From positions 62,001-126,000 of the forward strand of contig JAHDIH010000005.1 in assembly GCA_020630875.1 (NCBI GenBank): a stretch of 64,000 nucleotides of DNA, in the 5' to 3' direction. Source of the DNA: Deltaproteobacteria bacterium (GTDB lineage: Bacteria; Myxococcota_A; Polyangia; Haliangiales; Haliangiaceae). Shown here piece by piece: positions 35,793 through 44,951 of the stretch (within the stretch, counting starts at the first letter, position 1; every line of letters starts with the position of its first letter). The notes under the pieces were generated by a model, which worked only from the letters and a program-made list of their open reading frames with translations, was not told the origin of the DNA and searched no databases. A program made the translations under genes and the position numbers.

Positions 35793-38339
35793 ATGGCTAC
35801 AGCAGCAAAAAAAGAAAAGAAACCCGCAGCGAAGAAGGCAGTGGCGAAGAAACCTGCAGCGAAGAAGGCCGCAGCGAAGAAACCCGCAGCGAAGAAACCC
35901 GCAGCGAAGAAGGCAGCGGCGAAGAAGGCCGCAGCGAAGAAACCTGCAGCGAAGAAGGCCGCAGCGAAGAAGGCCGCAGCGAAGAAACCTGCAGCGAAGA
36001 AGACAGCGGCGAAGAAACCGACGAAAAAGGCTGCGAAGAAGCCACCAGCTAAGAGAAAATCAAACGGAAAGTCTCTTTTGGTGGTGGAGTCACCTGCCAA
36101 AGCACGTACTATCGGGAAGTATCTCGGGTCGAAGTTTATGGTGCGAGCTTCTGTTGGCCACGTTAAGGACTTGCCAAAGTCCAAAATCGGTGTCGACGTT
36201 GACAATGAATTTGAACCGGAATACGTGGTAATCGGCGACAAGAAAAAGGTCATCGACGAATTACAGAAGATTGCCAAAAAGGTCGATCAAATCTTTTTAG
36301 CTCCTGACCCTGACCGCGAGGGAGAGGCCATTGCTTGGCACATCGCGGAAGAGCTAAAAGAGATTAACCCAAATATTCGCCGTGTTCTGATTAACGAGAT
36401 TACTAAAAAAGGGATTGCTGCTGCATTAGAGAAACCTACTGAGGTAAACACCGACAAAACCAACGCCCAACAAGCCAGGCGAATCCTTGATAGGCTTGTT
36501 GGATATACCATCAGTCCTATTCTCTGGAAAAAGGTCCGTAGGGGGTTGTCTGCGGGGAGGGTCCAATCTGTTGCGGTGAGACTTCTGGTAGAACGTGAAA
36601 TTCAAATTGCGGCGTTCAACGCCGAAGAATATTGGACCGTGCCGGTCGTTTGCGTCGGTCCCAATCCTCCACCTTTCGAAGCCAAAGTAAATAAGTGGAA
36701 AGGTGAAAAAGCCGACCCTAAAGATGAAGCTAGTGCCACCGCGATTGCCGACGAGTTGAAAAACGGAAAGGCCGTAGTCTCTGAAGTAAAAAAGCGTGAA
36801 AGAAAGAGACGCCCACAACCACCGTTCATTACTTCCAAGCTTCAGCAGGATGCCGCACGCAAACTCCGCTACTCGGCAAAGCGTACGATGGCTCTTGCGC
36901 AAAGACTGTACGAGGGCGTGGAAATTGGAGAGGATGGCCCCGTAGGTCTGATTACCTATATGAGGACTGACTCCACACGAGTTTCAGACGATGCTATGGC
37001 TGCTCTGCGCACCTTTATCGGTGACAACTTTGGTTCTGAATACCTCCCTGAGAAACCTAATGAATACAAGACAAGCAAACGAGCTCAAGATGCTCATGAA
37101 GCTATTCGTCCAACTAACGTTCAATACACTCCTGAGTTTATCGAGAAAGCATTAGCGGATCATCCCGAAGTACGTGAACTGTCTCGGCTGTACCGATTGA
37201 TTTGGCAACGTTTTGTCGCCGCGCAGATGATGCCCGCACGATACGATCAAACTACCGTAGACATTACTTGTGGCGAGGCTGGGGTTCGTGCCACCGGACA
37301 GATTATGAAGTTCCCTGGGTACACCAAGGTTTACGAAGTTCAAGAAACTGACGACGCCGCGAAGGAGACCGCGGACCGAAAAGATAAAACGCTGCCCCCC
37401 ATTGAAGAGGGGATGGCCATTACTTTTTCTGAGATTAAGCCCAATCAGCACTTTACGCAGCCGCCCCCACGATTTTCTGAGGCCTCTCTTGTAAAGGAAC
37501 TTGAAGAGCGAGGTATTGGACGTCCGTCGACCTATGCCTCGATTCTGTCCACGATTGTCGATAGAGGGTACTCTGAAAAGAAGGAAGCTCGCTTTTTTCC
37601 TACAGAACTCGGGACGTTGGTCAACGAACTCCTCGTAGAGTCATTTCCGACTATTTTGGACTCTAAGTTCACTGCCAGAATGGAAGCGGACTTGGATTTA
37701 GTTGAAGACGGAGAACGGAACTGGAGGCAGTTGTTAGGTGATTTTTACGATCCGTTCAAAGACCGATTAGAACTTGCCAAAGAGAACATGCGTGACGTTA
37801 AGCGCGAAGAGATTCCAACGGACCACGTTTGTGAAAAATGCGAGAACCCGATGGTCATCAAATGGGGAAGGAATGGTTCTTTCCTTGCGTGTTCAGGTTA
37901 TCCCGACTGTAGAAACACGAAAGAGATTGCCAAACATCCCGATGGCTCATTCGAAATTGTTCCAATGGAAACCACGGACGAGCCTTGCGAAACTTGCAGT
38001 GCTCCGATGGTGGTTAAGCGCGGACGTTACGGTAGCTTTCTCGCCTGTTCCAAATATCCCGAATGCAAAACGACTAAGCCCATTCCAATTGGAGTGGACT
38101 GTCCCAAAGGGGATTGCCCCGGGTATATGACGGCAAAGCGATCCAAACGCGGAAGAACGTTCTATGGTTGCTCGAACTATGCAAAAACGAGCTGCGACTC
38201 TGTGTACTGGGACCGGCCGATACCTGAACCTTGCCCTGTTTGCGAGCATCCATTCATGCTCAAAAAGGAAACTAAGCGTGGAATCACCATTCGGTGCAGC
38301 AAATGTGAATACAAGACTTCTGAAGACCCAGTTGACTAA
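35793..38339 (+). CDS. topA: DNA topoisomerase I with N-terminal Lys/Ala repeat tail
   Basis: Relaxes negative supercoils. The first 90 residues are a repetitive KKPAAKK tail, strongly basic and presumably disordered; the TOPRIM domain then starts at KSLLVVESPAKARTIGKYL. The catalytic tyrosine is Tyr389 in ITYMRTDSTRVS; DPDREGEAIAWH is the acidic TOPRIM motif. The C-terminus has four zinc-ribbon-type segments (CEKCENP...CSGYPDC, CETCSAP...CSKYPEC, CPKGDCPG...C, CPVCEHP...CSKC). The ATG follows GGAG of the upstream stop region by a few bases. Basic tails occur at the C-terminus of some topoisomerases; an N-terminal one is unusual. Confidence 0.97.
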   Translation: MATAAKKEKKPAAKKAVAKKPAAKKAAAKKPAAKKPAAKKAAAKKAAAKKPAAKKAAAKKAAAKKPAAKKTAAKKPTKKAAKKPPAKRKSNGKSLLVVESPAKARTIGKYLGSKFMVRASVGHVKDLPKSKIGVDVDNEFEPEYVVIGDKKKVIDELQKIAKKVDQIFLAPDPDREGEAIAWHIAEELKEINPNIRRVLINEITKKGIAAALEKPTEVNTDKTNAQQARRILDRLVGYTISPILWKKVRRGLSAGRVQSVAVRLLVEREIQIAAFNAEEYWTVPVVCVGPNPPPFEAKVNKWKGEKADPKDEASATAIADELKNGKAVVSEVKKRERKRRPQPPFITSKLQQDAARKLRYSAKRTMALAQRLYEGVEIGEDGPVGLITYMRTDSTRVSDDAMAALRTFIGDNFGSEYLPEKPNEYKTSKRAQDAHEAIRPTNVQYTPEFIEKALADHPEVRELSRLYRLIWQRFVAAQMMPARYDQTTVDITCGEAGVRATGQIMKFPGYTKVYEVQETDDAAKETADRKDKTLPPIEEGMAITFSEIKPNQHFTQPPPRFSEASLVKELEERGIGRPSTYASILSTIVDRGYSEKKEARFFPTELGTLVNELLVESFPTILDSKFTARMEADLDLVEDGERNWRQLLGDFYDPFKDRLELAKENMRDVKREEIPTDHVCEKCENPMVIKWGRNGSFLACSGYPDCRNTKEIAKHPDGSFEIVPMETTDEPCETCSAPMVVKRGRYGSFLACSKYPECKTTKPIPIGVDCPKGDCPGYMTAKRSKRGRTFYGCSNYAKTSCDSVYWDRPIPEPCPVCEHPFMLKKETKRGITIRCSKCEYKTSEDPVD
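35823..36017 (+). repeat. tandem 15-base repeat encoding PAAKK/AAAKK
   Basis: Thirteen consecutive pentapeptide units (PAAKK, AAAKK, AVAKK, TAAKK) covering residues 11-75 of topA, built on the unit SCNGCAGCGAAGAAR. The units are nearly identical at the DNA level, so copy number is likely to vary by slippage in steps that keep the frame. Confidence 0.95.
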
Positions 38340-38482
38340 AAGTGACGAGCTACCGCTAGCCTTGTGATGCTACTCTTACAGAGGTGTGAAAACAGGGACT
38401 AATGAGTGGCTTCGTGAAAACAAAAGCATTCACTTTAAGTCAAGATCTTGCGAGGTCCGCGCAGGCGAGTTAGCCTAGTAAG

Positions 38483-39169
38483 ATGAGTTCACTGGCAGGT
38501 AAAGTATGTGTGGTTTCCGGTGCTTCTTCTGGGATAGGCAATGCAATCGCAAAGTCTTTCGCGAAGAGTGGCGCTGCTGTAGTTGGGCTTGCTAGAAGAT
38601 TTGAAACAAAGAGCGTGGAACTTGCTGCGGGAAAGATTCAGAAAATTTCTTGTGACGTTACGTCGCGCGATCAGGTGGATGCGGTATTCGCTCAACTTGA
38701 AAAAGTAGATGTTGTCGTCAACAATGCAGGGGGGGCTGTTTTTTCAACATTTGAAGCGATGGAGTTAGGCGACTTGCGCCAGATGATGGATTGTCATCTT
38801 TGGGGAACCGTTCATGTCTCTCAGGCGGCTCTTCCCAAGCTACGAGCTGCAGGTGGAGGGCTTGTGATCGGTATCGGTTCTATGGCGGTGGAGTCTTCGT
38901 TTCCTACCAGTTCTGGTTATACGGCAGCAAAGGCTGCGCAAATGGCGGTGATGAGAATCATGCGAACAGAGCTACGCAATGAGAACATTCGCGTAACCGA
39001 GCTGTTGCCCGGAGCAACGGATACTGCCATTTGGGACGGTAAGGATGGTTTTGATCGCAACAAAATGATTCGCGTGGAACGAATCGCCGATCTTGCACTT
39101 CATGCTGCACTCAACGATGGAGTCATGCTGGACCGGCTTTGCGCCACGCCCATCGGTGGAGCGCTTTAG
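38483..39169 (+). CDS. short-chain dehydrogenase/reductase
   Basis: A 228-residue NAD(P)-dependent oxidoreductase. The cofactor motif GASSGIGNAIA is at about 12-22, VNNAGG follows at about residue 75, and the catalytic Ser133, Tyr146 and Lys150 (GSMAVES, YTAAK) are correctly spaced. An Arg after the second strand (ARRFE) suggests NADP(H). The substrate is unknown. It is 143 bases after topA, overlaps xerC by one base, and sits where trmFO is found in many topA-xerC-hslVU clusters. Confidence 0.88.
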   Translation: MSSLAGKVCVVSGASSGIGNAIAKSFAKSGAAVVGLARRFETKSVELAAGKIQKISCDVTSRDQVDAVFAQLEKVDVVVNNAGGAVFSTFEAMELGDLRQMMDCHLWGTVHVSQAALPKLRAAGGGLVIGIGSMAVESSFPTSSGYTAAKAAQMAVMRIMRTELRNENIRVTELLPGATDTAIWDGKDGFDRNKMIRVERIADLALHAALNDGVMLDRLCATPIGGAL

Positions 39170-40053
39170 TGAAATTGGAGCAGGAAGCCTTTTTAACGAG
39201 TCTCAAAGTGGAGAGGGCCTTAAGTGTTCATACCATCTCATCTTACCGTAGAGACTTGAATCAGTTCGTATTGTATTTGGGAGAAGAGAAAAAGCTAAAA
39301 ATGATTTCTCAGCGCGACGTTCGAGGATTTATTGCGTCGCTGCACGGAAAGTTTGCAGCAAAGTCTGTTGCGAGAAAACTTGCCGCGATTCGAAGTTTTT
39401 TTAATTGGGCCCTTCGGGTTGGAAAATGTGAAAGCAATCCTGCACGGTCCATACGCGGACCAAAGATTCCCAAGACGCTCCCCAAAGCCGTCCCCGTCGA
39501 TGATGCTTTTGGAATGATCAATGCTCAGTCGTCTTCAAAACACGATCTCAGAGACCGCGCCATGCTTGAAGTGCTGTATGGGTGCGGAGTCCGGGTGTCA
39601 GAGTTGTGCAGTTTAAACGTGGGCGATCTAAGTAGTCAGACTGTTGGCTCCGTATTAACCATCCAAAACGGTAAGGGGGGGAAGTCGAGAGTCGTTCCTT
39701 TGGGAAGCTACGCTTTTGAGGCTATCAATTTGTATTTAGAATCTCGAATCGCTTCGAGTGCGTTAGATCCTTTGTTTCTCTCCGCTAGAGGTAAGAGGAT
39801 CGGCCCAAGAGCTGTACAACGAGTAATGAACGCAAGAAGCCAACTTTGCGGAAGTTACGCGACGCCCCATTCTATGCGTCACTCCTGTGCCACTCATATG
39901 TTAGACAGTGGCGCTGATCTTCGATCGATTCAAGAACTACTGGGGCACGCTAGTCTTCGCAGTACACAGATTTACACCTCAGTGTCCATCGAACGACTAC
40001 TCGACACCTATGACAAGGCTCACCCCCGGGCCAAGAAAGAAAATAAAAAATGA
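39169..40053 (+). CDS. xerC: tyrosine recombinase XerC
   Basis: Site-specific recombinase that resolves chromosome dimers at dif with XerD. GTG 39169 overlaps the upstream stop (TAGTG); the ATG at 39139 lies inside the SDR gene and is not used. The catalytic set is Arg142 (CGVRVSEL), His234 and Arg237 (HSMRHSCAT), [12 protein letters not shown], and nucleophile Tyr269. The N-terminal core-binding domain ends near residue 90. The 294-residue length is normal, and its place before hslV is the usual one. It overlaps hslV by four bases. Confidence 0.93.
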   Translation: MKLEQEAFLTSLKVERALSVHTISSYRRDLNQFVLYLGEEKKLKMISQRDVRGFIASLHGKFAAKSVARKLAAIRSFFNWALRVGKCESNPARSIRGPKIPKTLPKAVPVDDAFGMINAQSSSKHDLRDRAMLEVLYGCGVRVSELCSLNVGDLSSQTVGSVLTIQNGKGGKSRVVPLGSYAFEAINLYLESRIASSALDPLFLSARGKRIGPRAVQRVMNARSQLCGSYATPHSMRHSCATHMLDSGADLRSIQELLGHASLRSTQIYTSVSIERLLDTYDKAHPRAKKENKK

Positions 40054-40571
40054 CTACTATTTTAACCGTTAGAAAAGGCAAGCAAGTTGTTATCGTCGGG
40101 GACGGACAGGTCTCGCTCGAACACACCATCGTGAAAGGTTCTGCCAAGAAAGTACGACGCATGCCTGAGCATCCGATTATTGGTGGATTCGCAGGGTCGG
40201 CAGCTGACGGCATTGCGTTGTTTGAGAAGCTGCAAGGCAAGCTGCGTGAGCAAGCCGGAAATTTGACCCGCGCAGCAGTAGATCTGGCGACTGATTGGCG
40301 AACCGACAGGGTCATGCGAAAACTAGAAGCTATGTTGCTAGTTGCAGATGCTGACAACACTTATTTGCTTTCTGGTTCCGGAGATATTATCGAGCCAGAC
40401 GATGGAGTCGTCGCGATAGGAAGCGGCGGGAACTATGCGCTTTCTGCAGCGAGGGCGCTGTTGAGAAATACAGACATGGAAGCGATGGAAATAGCAAAAC
40501 GTTCCATGGGCATAGCTGCTGAAATTTGCGTGTATACCAACGATCAGCTGACTATCGAATCGCTCCCTTGA
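40050..40571 (+). CDS. hslV: ATP-dependent protease subunit HslV
   Basis: Proteasome-like threonine peptidase that forms a double hexamer capped by HslU. After loss of the first Met, the nucleophile Thr2 ([10 protein letters not shown]) is exposed; [13 protein letters not shown] and [17 protein letters not shown] follow as in the family. The 173 residues are normal. It is coupled to xerC by overlap and followed by hslU after 31 bases. Confidence 0.97.
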   Translation: MTTILTVRKGKQVVIVGDGQVSLEHTIVKGSAKKVRRMPEHPIIGGFAGSAADGIALFEKLQGKLREQAGNLTRAAVDLATDWRTDRVMRKLEAMLLVADADNTYLLSGSGDIIEPDDGVVAIGSGGNYALSAARALLRNTDMEAMEIAKRSMGIAAEICVYTNDQLTIESLP

Positions 40572-40602
40572 CGAAGCCTTAATCCATGCGCACACTGCAG
40601 CA

Positions 40603-41937
40603 ATGACGGTATCGACATCTCTAACGCCTGCTGCAATCGTTTCCGAGCTTGACAAGTACATTGTTGGTCAGCATTTGGCAAAACGCGCCGTTGCGGTTGC
40701 TCTTAGGAATCGCTGGAGAAGGCAACAAGTCGAAGGCGACCTGAAAGATGAAATTTCGCCAAAGAACATCATTATGATTGGGCCCACGGGCGTGGGGAAA
40801 ACCGAAATAGCCCGGCGACTTGCGAAACTTGCTCGGGCGCCATTTGTGAAGGTCGAGGCTTCAAAATTTACCGAGGTTGGTTACGTCGGGCGAGACGTTG
40901 ATTCGATTGTTCGTGATCTTATGGAGGTTTCCATAAAGCTTGTGCGTGAGGAGGAAAGCGAGAAGCTGAAAAAGAACGCTGCAAAGGAGGCGGAAGAACG
41001 TCTGCTAGATTTGTTGCTGCCACAGAAAGCTCAGTCACTGTCAGATAAGCCAAACGACTCCGCGACTCGTGAGAAACTTCGAGAAATGTTGCACAACGGC
41101 AAACTTGATAATCGGGAGGTTGAGCTTGATGTTCAGGAAGATAATGGACAGTTTCTGCAAATTTTTGGCGGAGCGGGCGTGGAAGAAATGGGACTCGGGG
41201 GACTCAAGGATATGTTCGGTTCGCTGAACAAAAAGACGAAGCGTCGAAAGCTGAGCGTAAAAGACGCGCTGCAAGTTTTAATTACGCAAGAGACTGAGCG
41301 GTTGTTGGATCAAGACCAGGTTCAAAAGGAAGCCATCAATAGAGTAGAACAAGCCGGGATTGTATTTCTTGATGAAATTGATAAAGTTGCCACGAGGCAG
41401 AACATGAACAGCGCGGATGTATCTCGTGATGGGGTTCAGCGCGATCTGCTACCACTAGTGGAGGGCGCTACGGTGACCACAAAGTACGGTCCCGTAAAAA
41501 CCGATCACGTTTTGTTCATTGCGGCAGGAGCCTTTCACATGGCTAAACCCTCCGACCTGATACCTGAGTTGCAAGGGCGCTTTCCAATCCGTGTAGAGTT
41601 AGAAGCGCTAAAGTCCGAAGACTTTGTTCGGATTTTAACTGAACCAAAGAATGCATTGTCCACTCAATATATTGCGCTACTTGCTACAGAGTCGGTTGGC
41701 ATTTCGTTTACTGATGACGCGATTGCAGAGATCGCCAGGATAGCCGAAGAGGTAAATCAGTCGACTCACAACATCGGGGCCCGGCGACTGCACACTGTGA
41801 TGGAGCGGCTTCTTGATGAATTACTTTTTACTGCTCCAGAGATTAGCGGCCAAACCATACCGATTACTAAAGAGTATGTTGTGGGGCAACTGGCCGATCT
41901 CGCTAAAGATCAAGATCTCGCTGGTTACATTCTTTGA
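40603..41937 (+). CDS. hslU: ATP-dependent protease ATPase subunit HslU
   Basis: AAA+ unfoldase that feeds substrates to HslV. It opens with [30 protein letters not shown], written here only as the known ClpX/HslU start; then come Walker [16 protein letters not shown] near residue 64, the inserted I domain (about 105-230), Walker [11 protein letters not shown] and the C-terminal sensor helix [16 protein letters not shown]. The C-terminal DLAGYIL tail docks in HslV. The 444 residues are normal. Confidence 0.97.
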   Translation: MTVSTSLTPAAIVSELDKYIVGQHLAKRAVAVALRNRWRRQQVEGDLKDEISPKNIIMIGPTGVGKTEIARRLAKLARAPFVKVEASKFTEVGYVGRDVDSIVRDLMEVSIKLVREEESEKLKKNAAKEAEERLLDLLLPQKAQSLSDKPNDSATREKLREMLHNGKLDNREVELDVQEDNGQFLQIFGGAGVEEMGLGGLKDMFGSLNKKTKRRKLSVKDALQVLITQETERLLDQDQVQKEAINRVEQAGIVFLDEIDKVATRQNMNSADVSRDGVQRDLLPLVEGATVTTKYGPVKTDHVLFIAAGAFHMAKPSDLIPELQGRFPIRVELEALKSEDFVRILTEPKNALSTQYIALLATESVGISFTDDAIAEIARIAEEVNQSTHNIGARRLHTVMERLLDELLFTAPEISGQTIPITKEYVVGQLADLAKDQDLAGYIL

Positions 41938-41985
41938 TGAAACCCTAGAAGTTTCAGCGATTTAATAAGTACAATAGAAGTACTT
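41938..41985 (+). promoter_or_regulatory. two small dyads in the argB leader
   Basis: TGAAAC-N7-GTTTCA at 41938-41956 and AAGTAC-N7-GTACTT at 41967-41985, 29 bases centre to centre. The second covers the only ribosome-site-like AGAAG and the first base of the TTG start, so as RNA it could hide the start; as DNA either could be an operator. Spacing differs from the ArgR box. Confidence 0.38.
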
Positions 41986-42830
41986 TGGAAAAGACAATTG
42001 CGAAAGCCAGAATACTGGTTGAGGCTCTTCCCTACTTTTCTCGTTTTGCCGGAAAAGTAGTGGTGGTTAAAGTCGGTGGGGTAGCGTTGGAAGACAGCGG
42101 CCGTCGTTGGCGTTTAGCGGAAGACTTAGTGCTGCTGCATCTCGCTGGGGTAAGAGTAGTTCTTGTTCATGGTGGTGGAAAGCAAATCAGCGAAATGCTT
42201 GGAAGGTTAGGAATAGCTCCTAAGTTTGTGGATGGCATTCGAGTTACCGATGAGCAAGTGTTAGAGGTCGCGTCCATGGTTCTTGGAGGTTCGATCAATC
42301 AAGAACTTGTGAAAAACATTTCTCTTGTTGGAGGGCATGCCGTGGGCCTCACAGGTAAGGATGGCGGACTTGCTGTCGCAGAGAAAACCGAAGTTGAGGC
42401 GTTGGGGTTTGTCGGTCAGATTAAAGCGATGGAAGTTTCCATTCTCATGCCTCTCATGGAGCGGTTCGTTCCAGTGATTGCTCCTATCTCTGCTGACGCC
42501 AGCGGGCAGACACTCAATGTCAATGCGGATGTCTTCGCTGCAGAGCTAGCGGTCGCCATGAAAGCAGAAAAACTAATGCTTTTATCTGATGTGGAAGGAG
42601 TATTGGATAATAGCGGTTCGCGTATATCATCTCTTTCTGTACAGCGCGCGCAGGCGTTGATAAACGATGGGGTTGCAAACGGTGGAATGGTACCGAAGTT
42701 GCGTAATGCGATGAGCGCTATCCAGCGAGGAGTTACGAAAGTACACATTGTTGACGGGCGGGTAGAGCACTCGCTTTTGTTAGAGGTCTTTACCTCTGAA
42801 GGGATTGGCACGGAAATCGTAGCCGAATAG
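41985..42830 (+). CDS. argB: acetylglutamate kinase
   Basis: Phosphorylates N-acetylglutamate, the committed step of the acetylated arginine route. Seen are VVVKVGGVALED (phosphate-binding start of the amino-acid kinase fold), VLVHGGGKQIS, the substrate segment ITGT-type region (here LGGSINQELVKNIS), and LLSDVEGVLDNSG near the C-terminus, followed by GGMVPKL. The TTG start at 41985 gives 281 residues, slightly short at the N-terminus of hexameric, arginine-inhibited enzymes. It is 47 bases after hslU. Confidence 0.95.
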   Translation: MEKTIAKARILVEALPYFSRFAGKVVVVKVGGVALEDSGRRWRLAEDLVLLHLAGVRVVLVHGGGKQISEMLGRLGIAPKFVDGIRVTDEQVLEVASMVLGGSINQELVKNISLVGGHAVGLTGKDGGLAVAEKTEVEALGFVGQIKAMEVSILMPLMERFVPVIAPISADASGQTLNVNADVFAAELAVAMKAEKLMLLSDVEGVLDNSGSRISSLSVQRAQALINDGVANGGMVPKLRNAMSAIQRGVTKVHIVDGRVEHSLLLEVFTSEGIGTEIVAE

Positions 42831-42837
42831 TAATGAT

Positions 42838-44058
42838 ATGAAACAAAGAACAACTGATGAGTGGGCCAAGGCGTCTGCAGATGCTCTGATTGGAAACTAC
42901 CGCCAACAACCACTGGCCATTGTGAAGGGGCAGGGCTGCGTGGTTCATGGTGCAGACGGTCGAGAATACTTAGACATGACGGCAGGGATTGCAGTGCTTG
43001 GATTGGGGCATTCCCATCCCAAATGGGTTGAAAAGGTTTCGTCTCAACTTGGTAAGCTCGTGCACACGTCGAACCTCTACCTGGTTCCGAATCAAATAGA
43101 ATCAGCAGAAAAGATTATCTCTAAGTGTTTTGGAGAGAAGGTCTTTTTCTGTAACTCTGGGGCCGAAGCCAATGAAGCCGCATTGAAGCTGGCCAGGCGG
43201 TATCAAGCTCAAATCAACGACCGTCCTGAGCGACAGTTGTTTGTCGCCACTACTGGTTCGTTCCATGGACGTTCGATGGCCACGGTCGCAGTGACGGGGC
43301 AGGAGAAGTATCGAAGCGACTTTGGTGAGTTGGTTGGTCCTGTGGAGTTTGTGCCTTTTGGCGATATTGGAGCTATGTCTGCCGTGCTTGCACGACGCGA
43401 AGCGTGCGCGGTGATTATTGAACCGCTTCAGGCAGAAGGTGGTATCCGAGTTCCGCCACCAGGCTACCTGGCTAGTCTACGAAAACTTTGTAGTGAGACC
43501 GATACTTTGTTGATTTTTGATGAGGTTCAAACTGGCGTGGGTCGCACAGGAGAATGGTTTGGACACCACCACGACAACGTGGTTCCAGACGTCATGACAT
43601 TGGCAAAAGGGCTCGGTGGTGGAATAGCTGTTGGAGCTATTGTGACAAGTGAACGTGCGGCAGCTGGTTTGTCCTATCGTCCGCCAGGTGCGGTTCCTCA
43701 TGCTTCGACCTTCGGTGGAAATCCTCTTGCTACCGCAGGGGTTTTGGCAACGTTTGAAATTATTGAAGAAGAAGGCTTAGTAGACCGCTCCAAAAAAATG
43801 GGAGAATACCTAGCGAAACAACTTGAGCCATTGGTTGCTAAATACGACTTTGTGCAAGAAGTAAGAGGGTTGGGACTTTTGCAGGGACTCGCGCTTGATT
43901 TTCCGGCGGGAGAAGTTACGGCACCGGCACGCGAGGAAGGTTTGCTTCTTTCGGTTGCGGGGGGGACCGTCGTAAGGTTTGCTCCACCGTTTGTAGTGAC
44001 TGAAGCACAGGTCGATAGAGCTGTATCCATTGTGGATAAGATTTTGAGTAAACGATGA
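42838..44058 (+). CDS. argD: acetylornithine aminotransferase
   Basis: PLP enzyme converting N-acetylglutamate semialdehyde to N-acetylornithine; often also serves the lysine pathway. The 406 residues include CNSGAEANEAALKLAR, FHGRSMATVAVTG, FDEVQTGVGRTG, and the PLP Lys257 in TLAKGLGGGIAVGA. It starts eight bases after argB and overlaps argF by four. Confidence 0.95.
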   Translation: MKQRTTDEWAKASADALIGNYRQQPLAIVKGQGCVVHGADGREYLDMTAGIAVLGLGHSHPKWVEKVSSQLGKLVHTSNLYLVPNQIESAEKIISKCFGEKVFFCNSGAEANEAALKLARRYQAQINDRPERQLFVATTGSFHGRSMATVAVTGQEKYRSDFGELVGPVEFVPFGDIGAMSAVLARREACAVIIEPLQAEGGIRVPPPGYLASLRKLCSETDTLLIFDEVQTGVGRTGEWFGHHHDNVVPDVMTLAKGLGGGIAVGAIVTSERAAAGLSYRPPGAVPHASTFGGNPLATAGVLATFEIIEEEGLVDRSKKMGEYLAKQLEPLVAKYDFVQEVRGLGLLQGLALDFPAGEVTAPAREEGLLLSVAGGTVVRFAPPFVVTEAQVDRAVSIVDKILSKR

Positions 44059-44948
44059 CTAAGCATTTTCTGTCGCTGCGAGATATTCCGAACTTGCGTG
44101 AGTTTATCGACGATGCGGTAGTGGCGAAGACTCAAGAAGTGACACAAAAAGAGTGGGCAGGCAAATCCCTTGCTCTAGTTTTCGAGAAGTCGTCCACCCG
44201 GACGCGGGTTTCTTTTCAGACTGCGGTTTTTGAGTTGGGCGGTCAAGCCGTAGAACTAAACTCTCAGACAAGTCAGCTAGGACGAGGCGAACCGCTCAAG
44301 GATACGGCAAGGGTGTTAAGTGGGTACTGTGATGGGATAATGTTTCGTACCTCTGCGCACGAGCGCATTGAAACGATGGCCCAATTCAGCTCGGTACCTG
44401 TAATTAACGGACTCACGGACTGGTTGCATCCTTGTCAGTTGCTGGCCGACCTTATGACAGTCAAAGAGGTTAAGGGGAGCCTTGAGCAAAAGTATTGTTG
44501 GCTGGGTGACGGGAATAACATGGCGAACTCTTGGATCAATGCTGCGGGGCTTTTAGGGCTTGATTTGAGTTTAGCCTGTCCAGAGGGCTACCTTCCTGAC
44601 ATGGAGCTTGTGGAGCAAGCGCGTGTTCTCGGCGCGACCATTTCTCTTACCGAAGATCCCAAGCAAGCAATTGCCAGCGCTACGGTCATCAATACGGACG
44701 TTTGGGCATCAATGGGGCAAGAGCAGGAGAAAGAAAAGAGAAAGAAGGACTTTCAAGGGTACTGTTTGGACCGTGACCTTTTATCGTCGGCCGAATCTTC
44801 GGCGATTGTGCTGCATTGTTTGCCAGCTTATCGTGGTTTAGAGATCTCTGATGACGTTATTGAAGGGGATGCCAGCCGGGTGTGGAAGCAGGCGGCCAAC
44901 CGTAAACATGCACAAAAGCACTTGTTGCGATGGCTAATCAGCGCTTAG
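44055..44948 (+). CDS. argF: ornithine carbamoyltransferase
   Basis: Makes citrulline from ornithine and carbamoyl phosphate. The carbamoyl-phosphate loop STRTR is at residues 47-51, HPCQLLADLMTV follows near 125, and the ornithine site HCLPAYRGLEI near the C-terminus replaces the usual HCLPxxRGxE with only small change. The 297 residues are near normal. The stop is three bases from the J-domain protein start. Confidence 0.95.
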   Translation: MTKHFLSLRDIPNLREFIDDAVVAKTQEVTQKEWAGKSLALVFEKSSTRTRVSFQTAVFELGGQAVELNSQTSQLGRGEPLKDTARVLSGYCDGIMFRTSAHERIETMAQFSSVPVINGLTDWLHPCQLLADLMTVKEVKGSLEQKYCWLGDGNNMANSWINAAGLLGLDLSLACPEGYLPDMELVEQARVLGATISLTEDPKQAIASATVINTDVWASMGQEQEKEKRKKDFQGYCLDRDLLSSAESSAIVLHCLPAYRGLEISDDVIEGDASRVWKQAANRKHAQKHLLRWLISA

Positions 44949-44951
44949 GCG

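Noticed and set aside
35690..36277. Long minus-strand frame (Phe/Ala repeats) and a plus-strand frame (Glu/Gly/Ser repeats, 35780-36052) over the topA tail
   Set aside because: Both are shadows of the 15-base repeat, which stays open in several frames; neither has a ribosome site or a recognisable domain.
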